From Tepidisphaera sp. (GTDB lineage Bacteria > Planctomycetota > Phycisphaerae > Phycisphaerales > UBA1924), in assembly GCA_016124375.1 (NCBI GenBank), contig WGNV01000004.1, forward strand, positions 496,001 through 560,000: 64,000 bases of DNA. The letters are read 5' to 3'. The notes beneath the pieces were generated by a model, which saw only the letters and a list, made by a program, of their open reading frames with translations, was not told the origin of the DNA and searched no databases. The position numbers and the translations under genes were made by a program. Shown here piece by piece: positions 9,315-17,735 of the stretch. Each line of letters opens with the position of its first letter. The first letter of the stretch is position 1.

Positions 9315-10619
9315 ATGGCCCTCCCCTCGCAGACTGAACGCACGTCGGAAATGAGCCGCCCGGTGATGGCACGCCCTGCGGGCAAGGGAGGCGGGGTGCC
9401 CAAGCCTGCGCTGATCGGGGGCGGGGTGATCGTGCTGATGGCGGTGACGTTCGTGGGCGTGTCGATCCTGTTGCCCGCGAAGTCCAAGACGCAGGACAAA
9501 CCGGCCGACCCGCCGAAGGTGACCGAGGCGGGCAAGGACGCGAAGCCCGCGGCCAAGAGCCTGCTGGACACGCCTCCCAAGTCGCTCAGCCAGCCGACGC
9601 CGGGCACGCTGGCGAACGGCTCGACGCCGCCGGCGAACAAGCCTCTCGAACTGAATCAGGGGGCTGGTTCGCCCGGAACGCCCGGCTCGCTGGTGACGCC
9701 GGCGGACAGCACCAAGCCCGCGCCGGTGGACGTGACGAGCAAAGACCTGAAGCCGACGCCCCCCACCACTCCGCCGGCGACCCCGGCCGCGGGCACGCCG
9801 GGCAGCACACCCACCGAGCCCCTGCTGGGGAGCGGCAGCACCTCGCAGGTGCGCGGGTTCATCGAGGCGGGGGACCGGGCGATGAGCAGCGGCAAGCCGC
9901 TGGAGGCACGGGTGGCGTACAGCCGGGCGCTGATGAGCGGGGACATCGGCCGCTCGGACGCTGACACGCTGCGGGAGAAGCTGACGCGGATCAACGACGA
10001 CCTGGTGTTCAGCAAGACGATCACGCCGGGCGACCCGCTGGTGGAGTCGTACACGGTTCAGTCGGGCGACTCGCTGGTGAAGATCGCCAGGAAGCGCCAG
10101 TTGGCGACCGAGTGGCAGTTGATCGAGCGGATCAACAAGGTCGACTCGCGGCATCTGCGGGTCGGGGCGAAACTCAAGCTCGTGCGCGGGCCGTTCCACG
10201 TGATCGTCCACAAGAGCGACTTCCGGGTGGATCTCTTCGCCGGCTCGCCCGATGACCAGAGCGACTGGCTGTTCATCCGGTCGTTCAAGGTGGGCCTGGG
10301 GGCGGACGGCGGGACGCCGGTGGGCAACTTCCGCATCAAGGCCAACAGCAAGCTGATCAACCCGACGTGGGTGAACCCGCGCACGGGCGAGAAGTTCGCG
10401 GCCGACGACCCCAAGAACCCGATCGGCGAGTATTGGCTGGGGTGGGAGGGCCTGGGCGACTCCGCGGCGTACAAGGGCTTCGGGCTGCACGGGACGATCG
10501 ATCCCTCCAGCATCGGGCAGGAAAAGTCGATGGGCTGCGTGCGCATGGCCAATGACGACGTGGCGCTGGTGTACGAGCTGCTGGTGCCCGAGGTGAGCCA
10601 GGTGAAGGTGGTGCCGTAG
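9315..10619 (+). CDS. LysM-containing L,D-transpeptidase (YkuD family), membrane anchored
   Basis: A 434-residue protein with a short cytoplasmic N-terminus and one membrane helix (about 32-54). A long Pro/Thr/Ala-rich periplasmic linker (about 60-170) is followed by a LysM peptidoglycan-binding domain (YTVQSGDSLVKIA, about 245-292) and a YkuD catalytic domain (about 294-430). The catalytic block is intact: His in GLHGT and Cys in SMGCVRM. It should form 3-3 peptide cross-links or attach proteins to murein, which is of interest because some planctomycetes were long thought to lack peptidoglycan. It starts 15 bases after the cyclo-ligase gene, with a GGAAGG ribosome site. Confidence 0.9.
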   Translation: MALPSQTERTSEMSRPVMARPAGKGGGVPKPALIGGGVIVLMAVTFVGVSILLPAKSKTQDKPADPPKVTEAGKDAKPAAKSLLDTPPKSLSQPTPGTLANGSTPPANKPLELNQGAGSPGTPGSLVTPADSTKPAPVDVTSKDLKPTPPTTPPATPAAGTPGSTPTEPLLGSGSTSQVRGFIEAGDRAMSSGKPLEARVAYSRALMSGDIGRSDADTLREKLTRINDDLVFSKTITPGDPLVESYTVQSGDSLVKIARKRQLATEWQLIERINKVDSRHLRVGAKLKLVRGPFHVIVHKSDFRVDLFAGSPDDQSDWLFIRSFKVGLGADGGTPVGNFRIKANSKLINPTWVNPRTGEKFAADDPKNPIGEYWLGWEGLGDSAAYKGFGLHGTIDPSSIGQEKSMGCVRMANDDVALVYELLVPEVSQVKVVP

Positions 10620-10631
10620 GAGCGAGGCTTT

Positions 10632-10701
10632 CCGGGGGTGGCGCCCGGTACTTCGTGCCTTGCTTCACCCCCGGCTACTGGCTTTCAGCCCTTCGGGCTG
10701 A
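10632..10701. repeat. Double-hairpin intergenic repeat
   Basis: Two adjacent perfect hairpins follow the L,D-transpeptidase gene: a 9-bp stem CCGGGGGTG/CACCCCCGG (10632-10640 with 10666-10674) and a 6-bp stem CAGCCC-TTC-GGGCTG (10686-10700). There is no T run, so neither is a standard intrinsic terminator. It resembles the REP-like elements elsewhere in this window. Confidence 0.7.
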
Positions 10702-10780
10702 CTCAACGCGCCGAAGAAGTCTGCAACCACCTGCCACGGACCCAATATCGGGACGAAACCGAAGACCGAAATCGCCATAG

Positions 10781-10807
10781 AAAAAGCACGGGCATCGCGC
10801 CCGTGCT
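10781..10807 (-). terminator. Intrinsic terminator of the thioredoxin gene
   Basis: On the minus strand a perfect 9-bp stem AGCACGGGC/GCCCGTGCT with a 5-base loop is followed by TTTTT. It lies 40 bases beyond the trxA stop codon. Confidence 0.9.
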
Positions 10808-10846
10808 CTTGAGCTTTCTATCAGATTGCGTTCCGCTCTGGGCGGC

Positions 10847-11179
10847 TTACGCCACGGCTTCGCTGAGCGCCGCGACGAACTCGTCTTTCTTCTTGAAGCC
10901 GACGAACTTCTTGTGGACCTGGCCGCCCTTGAAGATGATGACGGTGGGGATGGCGGTGATGCCGTACTTCATGGCGACGGCCTTGTTGGAGTCGACATCG
11001 ACCTTGCCGACCTTGGCCTTGCCGGCGGTTTCGTCGGCGACGGCGTCGATGATGGGGGCGAGGGTGCGGCAGGGGCTGCACCATTCGGCCCAGAAATCCA
11101 CGAGCACCGGCTGGCTGCTGGCGAGGACTTCGCCGTCGAAGTTGGCGTCGGTGAACTGCTTGACGTTGTCAGAGGCCAT
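10847..11179 (-). CDS. trxA: Thioredoxin
   Basis: A 110-residue cytosolic thioredoxin. The active site is WCSPC (residues 33-37), with Ser in place of the usual Gly, a common variant. The cis-proline (TAIPTVIIF) and the buried Asp (LVDFWAEW) are conserved. The ATG at 11179 follows a GGGAG ribosome site and gives the standard length; the longer open frame upstream is not thioredoxin-like. It is a single gene ended by a strong intrinsic terminator. Confidence 0.95.
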   Translation of the reverse strand: MASDNVKQFTDANFDGEVLASSQPVLVDFWAEWCSPCRTLAPIIDAVADETAGKAKVGKVDVDSNKAVAMKYGITAIPTVIIFKGGQVHKKFVGFKKKDEFVAALSEAVA

Positions 11180-11359
11180 GATTCGCTCCCGTAACTGTGC
11201 CCCGCGGCGGCCGCGGGGTTGAGGACTGCGGGGGTCGGTCGCCGTACGTCCGGTCGCCGCCCCGTACCCGGAAGATTGGATGCTGGCCGGGGGGTAGGTG
11301 TTACTCCCAAGGCCACGCGAGGCACGGGCCAATGGTACCCGAACCGGCGGGCGCAGGTT

Positions 11360-12262
11360 TCAGGACTCGGGCGGGCTGTCGGGCAGCAGTCGCCAGGCGG
11401 CGGCCAGGGCCCGGGCGTGTTCGGCGACGTCATGCACCCGGAAGACGCGGCAGCCGTACAGAAGGTGGGCGAGGCTGAACGCGATCGACCCGGGCAGTCG
11501 CTCGGCCGGGGCGGAATCGCGGCCTAGGCTGACGCGTCCGACGAAGCTTTTTCGGCTGGCGGCGCTCAAGATCGGGTAGCCAAGTGCCGCCAGCCTTTTG
11601 GTGCCGCGAACCAGGGCCAGATTTTGCTCGACGGTCTTGCCGAAGCCAAGGCCAGGGTCGAGCATGATGTTGGCGGGCTTGAGGCCGGCGCTGATGGCCC
11701 GGGCGGCCAGGGCGGCGAGGGCTGAAGCGACCTGATCGACGATGTGCGAGGCGTCCCCGTGCAGAGGCGGGGTCTGGTAGCGGTCCGAATATTGGTCGTG
11801 GCGTGGCGGGGCGACCCGGTGCATGAGGATGATGCCGGCGTCGCGGGACGCGGCGAAGGAGAGCATGGCGGGGTCGTCGGTGCCCCCCGAGACGTCGTTG
11901 ATGGCGTCGGCCCCGGCGTCAAGGGCGGCCTGGGCGACCTCGGCCCGCGTGGTGTCGATGGTGATGGGGATGTCGCGTGCCGTGGGCGCGGGCAGGGCGC
12001 GGATGGCGCGGATCACCGGGACCACGCGGCGGATTTGCTCCACTTCGCTGACGCTCGTCGCACCGGGGCGGGTGGATTCGCCGCCGATGTCGAGCAGGGC
12101 GGCGCCCTCGTCGACCATTCGCCATGCGGCGGCCGCGGCCTGGGCTGGGGAAGCGTGCCGGCCCCCGTCGAAGAAACTATCGGGGGTGACGTTCAGCACG
12201 CCCATGACGCGGGGGGCATCGAGGGGAAGGCTGACGCGGGATGAGAGTCGCCACGCGTGCAT
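11360..12262 (-). CDS. folP: Dihydropteroate synthase
   Basis: A 300-residue folate-pathway enzyme that joins p-aminobenzoate to hydroxymethyl-dihydropterin pyrophosphate. Family blocks are all present: GVLNVTPDSFFDGG, DIGGESTRPGA, INDVSGG, DPGLGFGKT and SRKSFVGRV. The frame is open 165 bases further upstream, but that part overlaps the lipoprotein gene in another frame, so the ATG at 12262, ten bases after the lipoprotein stop, is preferred. It is the last gene of the rlmKL-lipoprotein-folP run. Confidence 0.94.
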   Translation of the reverse strand: MHAWRLSSRVSLPLDAPRVMGVLNVTPDSFFDGGRHASPAQAAAAAWRMVDEGAALLDIGGESTRPGATSVSEVEQIRRVVPVIRAIRALPAPTARDIPITIDTTRAEVAQAALDAGADAINDVSGGTDDPAMLSFAASRDAGIILMHRVAPPRHDQYSDRYQTPPLHGDASHIVDQVASALAALAARAISAGLKPANIMLDPGLGFGKTVEQNLALVRGTKRLAALGYPILSAASRKSFVGRVSLGRDSAPAERLPGSIAFSLAHLLYGCRVFRVHDVAEHARALAAAWRLLPDSPPES

Positions 12263-12272
12263 GGGGGCGGCG

Positions 12273-12527
12273 TTACTCGTCGCTGGTGGCGGGGGGCGTG
12301 GAGAGATTGAAGCGATCGGTCTTGTCGGGCTCCTTGCCGAGAATGTTCTCATCAAACCAGCGGTCGGCGGCGGTGTTGGGGCGGCCCTCGGTGGTGTTGA
12401 TGCGGTCCGCCCCGGGGCCCTCAGCACGCACCACGTGCTCGTAGCACCCGGCGAGGCTCGCCAGGGCGCAGGCGATCGTGGTCAGGGCCGCGGCTTGGGA
12501 GAGGGCTTTCGACGGCGGGCGTTTCAT
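12273..12527 (-). CDS. Small lipoprotein of unknown function
   Basis: An 84-residue protein with a classical lipoprotein signal: basic start MKRPPSK, hydrophobic stretch, and lipobox LAGC (about residues 25-28). The mature part is about 56 residues, hydrophilic, without recognised domains (motif RWFDENILGKEPDKTDRF). Its ATG overlaps the rlmKL stop as ATGA, and folP starts ten bases after it, so it sits in an operon between an rRNA methyltransferase and a folate gene. No family was recognised. Confidence 0.75.
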   Translation of the reverse strand: MKRPPSKALSQAAALTTIACALASLAGCYEHVVRAEGPGADRINTTEGRPNTAADRWFDENILGKEPDKTDRFNLSTPPATSDE

Positions 12528-14881
12528 GATTTGAGTGTAGGTTCGGACGGCAGAGGAGCCTTGATGAGCTTCCAGCAGCGGTGGATGCGGGTGTTGCGGT
12601 ATTCGGGCGGCACGGTGCGACGCGAGATTTCGCGGACGGTGAAACCCGCGGCGGCGACGCGGGCTTCATCGAGCTTGAAGCGCCGGTAGTTGGTCGAGAA
12701 ATAAACCACGCCCCCGGGCGAGAGCAGGCGGCTGGTGAGTTCGAGAACTTCGGCGTGCTGGGCGGCGACTTCCCAGTCTTCGCGCGTCGCCTTGCTGTTG
12801 GAGAAGGTGGGCGGGTCGATGATCGCGAGGTCGTAGTGCGGGCCGGGCGCGTGCGACGCGAGGAACTCGCGCACGTCGCTGCGAACCAGGCGGTGCGGGC
12901 CGGGCCAGAAGCCGTTCAACGCGAGATTTCGCTGGGCCCATTCGAGGTAGGTGTTGGAGAGGTCGACGCTGGTGGTGGAGGCGGCGCCGCCCGCGGCAGC
13001 GTACACGCTGAACGACGCGGTGTAGCAGAAGAGATTGAGCACGCGCTTGCCGCGGGCTTCGTCGCGCACCATGGCGCGGGTCAGGCGATGATCGAGAAAG
13101 AGCCCGGTGTCGATGTAGTCGCTGAGGTTGATCTCGAACTTCAGGCCGCCCTCTTGCACGACGAAGGTGCGGGCGGCGTCGCCCTGCTTTTCGTGCTGTG
13201 TCAGGCCCTTCTGGCGGTGTTTCTCTTTGGTGAAGACCATGTCGAGCGGGATGCCAGCCTCGCGGGCGATGGTGGCTCGCATCAGGTCCCACCAGTCGGC
13301 CTGCTGGGCGGCGCTGCGGCTGTGCTCGCGTTCGTATTCCGCCACGTGGGCGCGGCCCTCGTAGAGGTCGATGATGAGGGGCACGTCGACGACGTCACGC
13401 TCGTAGACGCGATAGCAGGTGATGCCGCGCGAGGGGTAGCGGCGCAGGTGCTTGAGGTTTTTCGCGAGGCACGCGCCGAAGTCGCGGGCCTCGCGCTCGT
13501 CACGCTCGCGAAGGCCGCCGAAAGCCCGGGTGGGCGTGCTGCTCGCGCGAGAGTCATCGACGCCGGACCTGAGTCTTCGAAGGTCCGGGGCGGACGCACG
13601 CGAGTCATCGTCACCTTCGCTCGCACCTGTTTCGTCGGTGAAGGCGTCGCCCGGAGGTTCGCTCTCGCTCACCTCCGGCGTCAAAGCTGGTGGCACAGGC
13701 GTCCCGCCGGTACCGACTCCGTCCTCGTCTTCCCGCTTCGCCCCGGGTCGCTTGGGACCGAGGAACGTGAAGTACCAGCACTCGATCTTGGAGTTGTAAA
13801 ACTTCCGTCGGCGCGTCGCTTTCTGACCGAAGATCTCTTCGAGATCGAGGCGCGCCGTGAAGATGTGCATTGACCACGTGGGCAGGCGGCGCAGCACCAG
13901 GGGCATGCTGCGATACAGGCGCTCGATTTCAGCTTCATCGCCGAGCCGCACGCCGTAAGGCGGGTTGGTGATGATGCACCCATACTCGGCCTTGCTCGAG
14001 AGTTCCGCGAAGTCGCGCCTGGCGAAGTGGATGTCGCGCTCGACGCCCGCGAGGGCCGCGCTCTTGCGGGCGATCGCCAGGGCCCGCTCATCCAGGTCGC
14101 TGGCGTGGATCGCGAACGCCAGTTCGCCCCGCGTCGCGGCCTTGGCCTCTTCCCGCGCCTCGCGCCAGGCCGCCTCACCCAGCGACGGCCACGCCTCGCC
14201 CTCGAAGGCGCGTGACAGACCCGGCGCGATGTTGCGCCCGATCATCGCCGCCTCGATGGCGATGGTGCCCGTGCCGCAGAATGGATCGATCAGCGGGCGG
14301 TCGGGCCGCCACACGCTGAGCAACACCAGCCCGGCAGCCAGGGTCTCTTTGAGCGCCGCTTCGCCGACGATCGGCCGATAGCCGCGCTTGTGAAGACCCG
14401 CCCCGCTCGTGTCCAGCGTGATCGTCGCGACGTCGTGCAGGATCGACACCTCGATCGTCACCGGCGGCCCGCTCTCGGGCAGCGTGCGCGTGCCGTGCGC
14501 ACGCATCAGGCGTTCCACGATGGCTTTCTTGACCGTTCGCTGGCACGCCGGCACGCTGGTGAGGGTGCTGCGCACGCTGCGCCCGTTCACCGGGAAGGCG
14601 AAGTCGCGCGGGATCCATTCTTCCCACGCGATGGACTTGGTCTGCTCGAAGAGCGCGTCGAAATCCGCCGCGGCGAACGTCGCCACGCGGATCAGCACCC
14701 GGTCCGCACTGCGCAGCCACATGTTCGCCCGCGCGACCGCACGCGCATCACCCCGAAACAGCACCCGCCCCGTGCCCGCGCCCTTGGCGTCGTAGCCCAG
14801 CCCGGCGAGTTCGCGCGACGCGACGGCCTCCAGCCCGAAGTTGGTGACTGCGAGGATGTCGAACGTGCCGTCGACTGCCAT
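12524..14881 (-). CDS. rlmKL: Bifunctional 23S rRNA guanine methyltransferase RlmKL
   Basis: A 785-residue fusion of two SAM methyltransferases. The N-terminal half is RlmL (m2G2445 type): THUMP region (about 1-160), DPFCGTGTIAIE (about 197-208) and NPPYG (about 306-310). The C-terminal half is RlmK (m7G2069 type): INLSDYIDTGLFLDHR, LNLFCYTASFS and DPPTFSN (about 686-692). The two are separated by an unusually long, acidic, low-complexity linker (about 380-475). That linker contains translated copies of two palindromic repeat families seen between genes elsewhere here (13559-13682 and 13689-13712). Catalytic motifs are intact on both sides. The first gene of a minus-strand operon. Confidence 0.93.
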   Translation of the reverse strand: MAVDGTFDILAVTNFGLEAVASRELAGLGYDAKGAGTGRVLFRGDARAVARANMWLRSADRVLIRVATFAAADFDALFEQTKSIAWEEWIPRDFAFPVNGRSVRSTLTSVPACQRTVKKAIVERLMRAHGTRTLPESGPPVTIEVSILHDVATITLDTSGAGLHKRGYRPIVGEAALKETLAAGLVLLSVWRPDRPLIDPFCGTGTIAIEAAMIGRNIAPGLSRAFEGEAWPSLGEAAWREAREEAKAATRGELAFAIHASDLDERALAIARKSAALAGVERDIHFARRDFAELSSKAEYGCIITNPPYGVRLGDEAEIERLYRSMPLVLRRLPTWSMHIFTARLDLEEIFGQKATRRRKFYNSKIECWYFTFLGPKRPGAKREDEDGVGTGGTPVPPALTPEVSESEPPGDAFTDETGASEGDDDSRASAPDLRRLRSGVDDSRASSTPTRAFGGLRERDEREARDFGACLAKNLKHLRRYPSRGITCYRVYERDVVDVPLIIDLYEGRAHVAEYEREHSRSAAQQADWWDLMRATIAREAGIPLDMVFTKEKHRQKGLTQHEKQGDAARTFVVQEGGLKFEINLSDYIDTGLFLDHRLTRAMVRDEARGKRVLNLFCYTASFSVYAAAGGAASTTSVDLSNTYLEWAQRNLALNGFWPGPHRLVRSDVREFLASHAPGPHYDLAIIDPPTFSNSKATREDWEVAAQHAEVLELTSRLLSPGGVVYFSTNYRRFKLDEARVAAAGFTVREISRRTVPPEYRNTRIHRCWKLIKAPLPSEPTLKS
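13559..13682. repeat. Composite palindromic element inside rlmKL (family GACGCCGGA, copy 1)
   Basis: A 124-bp element bounded by perfect 9-bp terminal inverted repeats GACGCCGGA/TCCGGCGTC. It holds two hairpins: GGACCT...AGGTCC (about 13565-13587) and CCGGAGGT...ACCTCCGG (about 13651-13678). The layout matches 19816-19920 and 45622-45711. Here it is translated as part of the RlmKL linker, about residues 400-441. Confidence 0.85.
13689..13712. repeat. GGCACAGGCGTCCCGCC repeat fragment inside rlmKL
   Basis: This matches the half-element GTGGCACAGGCGTCCCGCC found between genes at 60576-60600 and in the arms at 21514-21626. Here it is translated as GTGGTPVPP (about residues 389-397) in the RlmKL linker, directly next to the composite element. 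Confidence 0.75.
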
Positions 14882-14890
14882 GGGGCGAGG

Positions 14891-15451
14891 TTAGCGCCCG
14901 CCCGCGATTGACGCCCCGCTTGTCCCACCCAAGTTCCGATAGAAATACGTCGTCCCGCAGGGCGATCCATCCGGGTTCAGCGCGAACCCGGGCACGTCTC
15001 CCACGCGCACCCATCCGAGCCGCGCGTACAGCCGGGCCGCGGGGCCGTCGGTCACCGCGTCGAGCACCAGCAGCGTGCGCCCGCACTCGATTGCCATCTG
15101 CTCCGCCCCCCGCATCAGCGCCTCGCCCAGCCCGCGCCGGCGGCAGCGCCGGTGCACCTGCATCTTGCACAGGTCGGCCCGGTGGGGCTGATTGTCGGGC
15201 ATCGCGAGCACCAGTTGCACGGTGCCGCAGACGCCCAATGCGTCCTCCGCGATCAGCATCGCCCGCTCGCCCCGACTCAACTCGGTCGCGATGCCCTGCC
15301 AGAACCGCATCGCCCGCTCACGCGACAGCGGCAGCATGAACCCGATCGACGCCCCACCCTCGACGCAATCAATGGTGAGGCTGCACAGGCCCTGCAGGCG
15401 AGCGTCGCTCAGTTCGCGCACGCGCGTGATCGTGATGCCCTCGATCGCCAT
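14891..15451 (-). CDS. GNAT-family N-acetyltransferase
   Basis: A 186-residue GCN5-type acetyltransferase. The acetyl-CoA loop is MQVHRRCRRRGLGEALM (Q/RxxGxG/A: RRRGLGEA, about 114-121). Strand beta-5 and the ARLYARLGW helix typical of small-molecule acetyltransferases follow. The ATG at 15451 was chosen because the upstream extension is Arg-rich and lacks homology-like content. It starts nine bases downstream-side of rlmKL and may be co-transcribed into it. The substrate is unknown. The C-terminus (DPSCGTTYFYR-like) resembles acetyltransferases of antibiotics or amines, but that is weak evidence. Confidence 0.85.
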   Translation of the reverse strand: MAIEGITITRVRELSDARLQGLCSLTIDCVEGGASIGFMLPLSRERAMRFWQGIATELSRGERAMLIAEDALGVCGTVQLVLAMPDNQPHRADLCKMQVHRRCRRRGLGEALMRGAEQMAIECGRTLLVLDAVTDGPAARLYARLGWVRVGDVPGFALNPDGSPCGTTYFYRNLGGTSGASIAGGR

Positions 15452-15504
15452 GAGTATCCCTCGTACGTCGCTGCGGCCCCGTCGCCGCGACGCTCGCACC
15501 AAGG

Positions 15505-16842
15505 TTACACCAGTGGCCGCAAACTCTTCGCCACGCTCGTGCGATACGCCATCACCGCCGGCACCACGCCCGCGAAGCACGCCAGGGCCAACGTGCCTAG
15601 GGCGACGGCCACGAGCCCGCGCGCGGGCAGCGTGGGGTCAATAAACAGCCCCAGGCGCTCGCGCATGACGGCCGCCGCGACCTGCGCGCCCAGCAGCCCG
15701 CCCCCGATCCCTGCGATCGCGCCGAAGATGCCGATCATCGCCGACTCGGTGAGGATCAAACCGAAAATCCGCGGCTGGCTCGCCCCCAGCACACGAAGCA
15801 CCGCGATCTGCCGCCGGCGCTGCTCCATGCTGTTGTACAACGCCAGCATGATGCCCACGCCGCTCGACACCATCACCACCACCGCCATTGCAAATAAAAT
15901 CTGATCGATGTTGCCCACGATGTCCATGAGCCTCGCGATCTCGCGGCTCGGCCCCGCCACCGTCAGGGGCGACGCCGCGAACGCCGGGTCACGCCTCATC
16001 TGCTCCATCACCACGGGGATGAGCGCCCCCACATCCGCCCCCGGCCGCGTCAGCACCCGCATGAAAATGTTGGTGATCTTGCGATCCTCGGGGATGAGGT
16101 CCGCCTCGGTCACCAGTTTCTCGTTGGCGTGCTCGGCTTCGGTCTCTTCGTGCTCCGGTTGGCCTTTGTGTTCCTCGCGCTCGATGCGGTCATGCGCGTG
16201 AATGATCCACGCGCTGGGCAAGTTCGTGAACAGCACCCGGTCGTGGTTCGTGCCCGTGGGCTTCAGGATGCCCACCACCGTGTACTTGTATTCCTTGTGC
16301 ACGTGCACGCTGCCCGCGCCGCGGCTGCCCGCCGTCCCGTGCGTCAAATAGATCTTGTCGCCCAGTTTCAGCCCCGTGCCGCGAGCCGCCTGCGCCCCCA
16401 CCACCACCTCGAAGTTCTTGGCGAACCATGTGCCCTGCGCGAGTTGCCAGGGCGTGTGCTCGGCCGGCTCGAACTTGGTGTAGAAGTCCTCGTTGGTTGC
16501 AAGCACGGGCCACTTGCCCTCATAGCTGTCGCCGAGCTGCACCGGCACTGCCCAATCCACCGGGAGCGACTTCTTCAGCGACTCGTACTCGGTGAACATC
16601 AGGGGCTTGGCCGGCGCACCGGCGTAGAACAGCCCGTTCAGCACGCTCACCAAGGGGCTCGCATCGCGGCTCACCAGCAAGTGCACATTGCCGGAGCCGC
16701 GCTCGAAGGCCTCGCGCCCCGCCGAGCGCATCATGATGAGCACGAGCATGAGCGCGACTGCGACGCCCACGCTGGCGACGGTGGTCACCGTGGAAAACAG
16801 CCTGGCCCGCAGGCTGCGCGTCACGATCGTCCAGTCGGTCAT
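15505..16842 (-). CDS. FtsX/MacB-like ABC transporter permease with His/Glu-rich loop
   Basis: A 445-residue inner-membrane permease with one N-terminal helix (about 18-40), a large periplasmic domain, and three C-terminal helices (about 315-340, 368-392, 415-438), the MacB/LolC topology. The C-terminal FtsX domain has the family pattern EQRRRQIAVLRVLGAS. The periplasmic domain carries a His/Glu-rich stretch (about 195-245: HVHKEYKY, HAHDR, EEHKGQPEHEETEAEHANEK) that could bind divalent metal. The gene overlaps its ATPase partner by ATGA. Likely role: export or extraction of a lipoprotein, peptide or metal-related ligand. No periplasmic adaptor gene is adjacent. Confidence 0.87.
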   Translation of the reverse strand: MTDWTIVTRSLRARLFSTVTTVASVGVAVALMLVLIMMRSAGREAFERGSGNVHLLVSRDASPLVSVLNGLFYAGAPAKPLMFTEYESLKKSLPVDWAVPVQLGDSYEGKWPVLATNEDFYTKFEPAEHTPWQLAQGTWFAKNFEVVVGAQAARGTGLKLGDKIYLTHGTAGSRGAGSVHVHKEYKYTVVGILKPTGTNHDRVLFTNLPSAWIIHAHDRIEREEHKGQPEHEETEAEHANEKLVTEADLIPEDRKITNIFMRVLTRPGADVGALIPVVMEQMRRDPAFAASPLTVAGPSREIARLMDIVGNIDQILFAMAVVVMVSSGVGIMLALYNSMEQRRRQIAVLRVLGASQPRIFGLILTESAMIGIFGAIAGIGGGLLGAQVAAAVMRERLGLFIDPTLPARGLVAVALGTLALACFAGVVPAVMAYRTSVAKSLRPLV

Positions 16843-17567
16843 CGCGCCGCCTCCTGCGGGCCCGGGCTCGTCGCCCCACCCAAATCCGCCAACTTCTGGA
16901 CGCGCTCAAACCGCGCCGCGATCGCTGGGTCGTGGCTCACGCACAACAACGCCGCGCCCTTCTCGCGACACGCCTGCTGAATGAGCCCGATCGCCACGCC
17001 CGCGTTCTCCGGGTCCAGGCTGGCCGTCGGCTCATCGGCGAGCACCACTGCGGGCGAGCACGCCACCGCCCGCGCCACCGCCACCCGCTGCTGCTGTCCC
17101 ACGCTTAGTTGCTCCACCAATCGCTCGTGCCTGGTGATTCCCAGACTGGTGAGCAGCGCCGCCGCCCGCGCCCGATGCTCCCCCGGCGGCACCTCTGAGA
17201 ACATCAGCGCCGCCAGCACGTTCTCCAACGCCGTAAACCCTTGCAGCAGGTTGAATGTCTGAAAGATCATCCCGATGTGCGCCCCGCGATACCGGTCCCG
17301 CGCCGCCCCGCGCATCGCGTGCACGTTCCTGCCCAGCACCTCAATCGTCCCCGAGTCCGGCTCCATCAGCCCCGCGATGAGTTGCAGGAGCGTGCTCTTG
17401 CCCCCGCCGCTGGTGGCGCTGAGCAGCATCTGCTCGCCCCGCGCGAGCGTGAGGTCGTGCACGCGGAGCGTGAAGCCCCCGTCGGCGCCGCGGTAGGCGA
17501 AGCGCAGGTTCGACACGCGGAGTGCGGACGTGGCGTGGTGAGCGGCGGCGGGTTCGGCGTTGGTCAT
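16839..17567 (-). CDS. ABC transporter ATP-binding protein (LolD/MacB type)
   Basis: A 242-residue nucleotide-binding subunit. Walker A is SATSGGGKST (about 50-59), a variant of GxSGSGKST; the signature is LSVGQQQRV and Walker B VVLADEPTASLD, followed by the H-loop (VSHD). The MIFQTFNLLQGFT Q-loop is typical of the LolD/MacB class. An upstream TTG in frame (17576) is possible, but the ATG at 17567 gives the usual N-terminus. It overlaps the permease gene by four bases and should form a 2+2 transporter with it. Confidence 0.92.
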   Translation of the reverse strand: MTNAEPAAAHHATSALRVSNLRFAYRGADGGFTLRVHDLTLARGEQMLLSATSGGGKSTLLQLIAGLMEPDSGTIEVLGRNVHAMRGAARDRYRGAHIGMIFQTFNLLQGFTALENVLAALMFSEVPPGEHRARAAALLTSLGITRHERLVEQLSVGQQQRVAVARAVACSPAVVLADEPTASLDPENAGVAIGLIQQACREKGAALLCVSHDPAIAARFERVQKLADLGGATSPGPQEAAR

Positions 17568-17735
17568 CAGAGTCAATCCGAATCATGCGACGGACAGCCC
17601 ATGCCGCCATCGGCGCGGGCGCAAATGCCGCGATTTATATTCGGGGTGGGCGACGGGCGTTTCCGGCTTTGATTACCAGCGGGGTGAGAGGGGAAGCGGG
17701 TGGCGTCAGCGTGCGCAAGGCGCGGGAGGCGTGCG

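Noticed and set aside
8559-10490. 643-residue minus-strand open frame
   Set aside because: Antisense to the cyclo-ligase and L,D-transpeptidase; His/Arg/Pro-rich without motifs.
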